Shown one piece after another: positions 61,639 to 64,000 of a DNA stretch of 64,000 nt; positions within the stretch are counted from its first letter, which is position 1, and each line of letters begins with the position of its first letter. The notes below the pieces were generated by a model. It had not been told where the DNA came from, ran no database searches, and saw only the letters and a program-made list of their open reading frames with translations. The translations under genes were made by a program, and so were the position numbers. This DNA comes from AC-32 sp963766375 (lineage in GTDB: Bacteria > Actinomycetota > Thermoleophilia > Gaiellales > Gaiellaceae), in NCBI GenBank assembly GCA_963766375.1, contig CAVXZG010000001.1, positions 1 to 64,000 on the forward strand, in the 5' to 3' direction.

Positions 61639-62455
61639 GTGCCGCGCAAGCTTGCCGCCCTCGGCGCCGCCGTCGGTGCCGGCGCGGCCGGATGGGGCCA
61701 TTTCGAGGCCGGCTGGGTCCGGCTCGAGACGCTTGCGTGCCCGCTGCCCGGCCTACCGCCGGAGCTGGACGGCCTGCGGATCGCGCACCTCTCTGATCTT
61801 GCACCTCGGTTTCCCGTCTCGCGGCTCGACGGCGGTCGAGCGAGCGGTCGCCTGGGTCGAGGAGCGACGGCCCGACCTGACCCTGATCAGCGGCGACCTG
61901 CTCTCGCGTCGCAGCGGTGAGGAGCGGCTGCGCTCGCTGCTGACGCGGCTGCCGAACTGCTTCGCGGTGCTCGGGAACCACGATTTCGCGCTCACCCGCG
62001 ACCCGTTCTCGCATCCGGCCGAGGTGTTCGACCTCGAGCCGGCGACGCTCCTCTCCTGGACGACTCGCGCACGCTCGAGCTCCGCGGCAAGCGCGTGCAG
62101 ATCGTCGGCGTCGACCCGCGCTCGTACAAGCGGCGGCAATCGCACCCCGAGCGACAGGCCGACCCGAACGCCGACCTGCGGATCCTCGTTCTGCCACTAT
62201 CCGAACGTGGTCGACCGGGTTCCCGCCGGCGTCTTCGACCTCGTGCTCTCGGGGCACCTGCACGGTGGGCAGATCTGCGTTCCGTGGCCGGGCGGCCGGC
62301 TGCGGCTCGCGCACATCCGCTGGACGTACATCCGCGGCCTCTACCCGCGCCCGGGGGGCACGCTGCACCTCTCGTCGGGGCTGGGTACGACCTTCGTTCC
62401 GTTCCGCTTCCTCGCGCGGCCGGAGGCGACGGAGCTGAACCTACAATCCGCTTGA
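61639..62455 (+). CDS. Metallophosphoesterase, YaeI-like (several frame breaks)
   Basis: Calcineurin-like phosphatase of about 270 residues read across at least three frame changes (near 61800, 62060 and 62200). GTG 61639 gives a short membrane-like start and LRIAHLSDL, continuing in another frame as HLGFPSRG. Then DLTLISGDLL, VLGNHDFALT, a segment VDPRSYKRRQSH in a third frame, CHYPNVVDR and the final SGHLHGGQICVPWPGG with two metal His residues. All five metal motifs are recoverable, so the enzyme was functional. Confidence 0.82.
62442..62447 (+). promoter_or_regulatory. Leaderless -10 box for the Asp23 gene
   Basis: TACAAT predicts a start at 62454, one base before ATG 62455. It lies inside the end of the phosphoesterase gene. 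Confidence 0.55.
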
Positions 62456-62757
62456 TGGAGGGCAACGCCAGCGTGGCCGCCGACGTGCTCGCCAGCTACG
62501 CCGCCGATGCCGCGAAGGAGGTCGAGGGCGTGGCCGGGCTCGTCGAGAGCCGGCTGCCGCGGCACGGCGGGGTGCGGGTGAACGGCGAGGACGGCGCGGT
62601 GAGGGTCGAGCTCCACCTCGAGCTGGCCTGGGGCGCCTCTGCGCCGGAGGTGGGGCGGGAAGTGCAGCGTCGAGTTGCCGACTACCTCGAGCGGATGGCC
62701 GGCGCGCGGCCGCAGGCGGTGGACGTCGTCGTCGACGAGATCGGCCCCGTACCTTGA
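62455..62757 (+). CDS. Asp23/Gls24 family protein
   Basis: 100 residues. The family pattern is recognisable: VEGVAGLVESRLPRHGG, GVRVNGEDGAVRVELHLEL, WGASAPEVGREVQRRVADYL and VDVVVDEIGP. These proteins attach to membranes or to membrane-anchored partners and respond to envelope stress; in actinobacteria they are often small like this. The ATG has its own -10 box. The end overlaps the next gene by 4 nt. Confidence 0.85.
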   Translation: MEGNASVAADVLASYAADAAKEVEGVAGLVESRLPRHGGVRVNGEDGAVRVELHLELAWGASAPEVGREVQRRVADYLERMAGARPQAVDVVVDEIGPVP

Positions 62758-63383
62758 GCTTGCGGATCCAGGGGCTGACCGGCGCGACCCTGGAGCACGC
62801 GCCGTCGGTCTGCCACACGTGCGTCTGGTGGCAGTCCCGCGTCGCCGGGCGCACGGTCGACAAGCGGCGCTGGATCGAGAAGGCAGAGACCGACTTCGGC
62901 GCCTGGGGATCGCTCTACTACGACGACGATGGACGGGTGCTCGGATCGATGCAATACGGGACGGCTCGGCTCTTCCCGCGAGCCTACGAGCTTCCGGCGG
63001 GACCTCCTTCCGACGACGCGGTGCTCGTCACCTGCGCGTACCTGGTCAGCCGTTCGAGCCCCTGGGTACTGCAGTCGCTCTTCCTCGCCGCGATCGGCGA
63101 GGCCAAGGACCGGGGCGCCGCCGCGCTGGAGGCCTTCGCGTACCGGTACCCGGAAGGCGAGTCCGACTACGAGCGCTTCCTTGTCCACCGCACGGTCTTC
63201 CCGCACGACTTCCTCGCCGACTTCGGCTTTCAGACGATTCGCTCGTCCGGGAACGTCGAACTGGCGCGCCTGGAGCTCGGCGGGCTCGTGCCCGTGCTCG
63301 AGGGAAAGCGCTCGAGAGTGCTACGGGCGCTGCGGGAGGCCTTCCTGCCAGAGCCCCTACTGGAGCCAAAACCGCCGACGTAG
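62754..63383 (+). CDS. GNAT-like protein with N-terminal Cys pair
   Basis: 209 residues. Near the N-terminus SVCHTCVWWQ carries a C-X2-C pair. KAETDFGAWGSLYYDDDGRV, VTCAYLVSRSSPWVLQSLFL, GEAKDRGAAALEAFAYRYPE and FLADFGFQTIRSSGNVELAR follow the GNAT strand-helix pattern, with the acetyl-CoA loop poorly conserved. A C-terminal helical extension ends the protein. The TTG start overlaps the Asp23 gene stop. The acceptor is unknown. Confidence 0.7.
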   Translation: MSLRIQGLTGATLEHAPSVCHTCVWWQSRVAGRTVDKRRWIEKAETDFGAWGSLYYDDDGRVLGSMQYGTARLFPRAYELPAGPPSDDAVLVTCAYLVSRSSPWVLQSLFLAAIGEAKDRGAAALEAFAYRYPEGESDYERFLVHRTVFPHDFLADFGFQTIRSSGNVELARLELGGLVPVLEGKRSRVLRALREAFLPEPLLEPKPPT

Positions 63384-63409
63384 CCTGCCATTCGGCTAGG
63401 TAGTTCTAA

Positions 63410-63440
63410 CGTTTGGGGTGGTCAAAAAGGGTGCCCCGCC
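63410..63440 (+). promoter_or_regulatory. Possible SigB/SigF-type promoter
   Basis: GTTTGG followed about 12 bp later by GGGTGC resembles the GTTT...GGGTAT pattern of general-stress sigma factors. GGGG and CCCC within the same stretch could also form a small hairpin. It lies 20-45 bp upstream of the last gene. Confidence 0.25.
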
Positions 63441-63456
63441 GTGATACGAAGTGATC

Positions 63457-64000
63457 ATGCGGCTGAGCACGCGCTACCGGACCGTGTTCGCAGCCGACCT
63501 TGCGGGCGGTTTGACGACGCTCGTGATGGTGCTTCCGTTCGTCCACCTCGCCTATCGAAGCACCCCGTTGCACGCGACGATCGAGACCGCGTCGGGGATG
63601 ATCGCGCTGCTGGCGGCCTTCCTCGTCTTGGGGCGGTTTCGCCGGACGGCCCGCTCGGACGACCTTGCGCTGGCGACGGCGCTCGGCTTTCTCGCCTGCG
63701 CCAATTTCGTGTTCTCCGCCATGCCGTGGGCCCTGTTCAGCGAGGACTCGATGCGCTTTTCGGCGTGGACATCGCTGATCGGGACCACGGTCGGAGCCGC
63801 CGTTCTCGCGACTCTCGTCGTGGATGCCGAGCCGGCGCCTGCGGAGTCCAAAGCGGACGGCGGGAGTGGTCCTCATCACAGCGCTCGTCGCCTACGCTTT
63901 CACGGCGGCGCTCGTCGGGCTCTACGAGACCCGGCTTCCGCTGGGCTTCGATCCCACGACGTCCGTGCCGCCGGGGGGCGTGCATACCGTCGGATCGCAA
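63457..64000 (+). CDS. Truncated membrane sensor protein (runs off window, frame break)
   Basis: From ATG 63457: MRLSTRYRTVFAADLAGGLT, then four hydrophobic helices including ETASGMIALLAAFLVLG, LALATALGFLACANFVFSAM and TVGAAVLATLVVD. The frame changes near 63860, after which VVLITALVAYAFTAALVGLY continues as a fifth helix to the window edge. This looks like a MASE-type sensory membrane domain; the effector domain is outside the window. Confidence 0.6.
   Translation, partial: MRLSTRYRTVFAADLAGGLTTLVMVLPFVHLAYRSTPLHATIETASGMIALLAAFLVLGRFRRTARSDDLALATALGFLACANFVFSAMPWALFSEDSMRFSAWTSLIGTTVGAAVLATLVVDAEPAPAESKADGGSGPHHSARRLRFHGGARRALRDPASAGLRSHDVRAAGGRAYRRIA

Overview
High-GC (roughly 70 %) chromosomal DNA from an actinobacterium. 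The gene set and style suggest a Thermoleophilia-like lineage (Gaiellales or Solirubrobacterales): CarD, frequent GTG starts, leaderless promoters and a SigH-type sigma factor. That placement is inference. There is no rRNA, IS element, prophage or CRISPR array, and one tRNA gene (tRNA-Thr).

Layout. 0-23 kb is a housekeeping backbone with the gene order of the Bacillus dusB-lysS-clpC-radA-disA-ispD-ispF-gltX-cysS-rlmB-yacP-sigH region. It is interrupted by a small glycan island (deacetylase, phosphatase, sugar epimerase; 3.2-5.9 kb), two transporter-type genes (9-11.5 kb) and a secreted protein/mutY/hydrolase insert (16.6-18.7 kb). carD stands where Bacillus has yacL. 23-31 kb is a sulfur locus: a PLP Cys/Met enzyme divergent from a sulfate ABC transporter (binding protein, cysT, cysW, cysA) and an Rrf2/CymR-like regulator. 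It is flanked by a membrane diguanylate cyclase. 31-39 kb mixes envelope genes (proline-rich surface protein, NlpC/P60 hydrolase, pgsA), a GGDEF/HD-GYP protein and the parts of an acyl-CoA carboxylase (beta subunit, biotinylated alpha subunit, a possible small epsilon subunit). 39-61 kb is rich in central carbon genes: sucC/sucD, icd-mdh, citrate synthase, PEP carboxykinase and an unusual succinate dehydrogenase operon (sdhA, lipoprotein, sdhB, CCG-domain subunit). Between them lie a subtilase, a Lon-like PDZ protease, two tyrosine recombinases and an MprF-like protein. 61-64 kb carries a phosphoesterase, an Asp23-family protein, a GNAT-like protein and a truncated membrane sensor.

Two properties run through the window. 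First, at least twenty genes and the tRNA have a -10 box (TANNNT in all but dusB, which has TTACCT) placed so that transcription would begin 0-5 nt before the start codon, so leaderless mRNAs look common. Second, many conserved genes (lysS, icd, PHP phosphatase, sulfate-binding protein, aminotransferases, phosphoesterase and others) are broken by one or more single-base frame changes. Because several are essential and the protein continues intact in another frame, I read most of these as uncorrected sequence errors rather than pseudogenes, and annotate the full spans.

Five small genes of 38-61 codons were found by reading the sequence directly. The most distinctive biology is the anchorless sdhA-lipoprotein-sdhB-CCG operon and a glutamyl-tRNA synthetase lacking about 100 residues of its catalytic-domain insertion.
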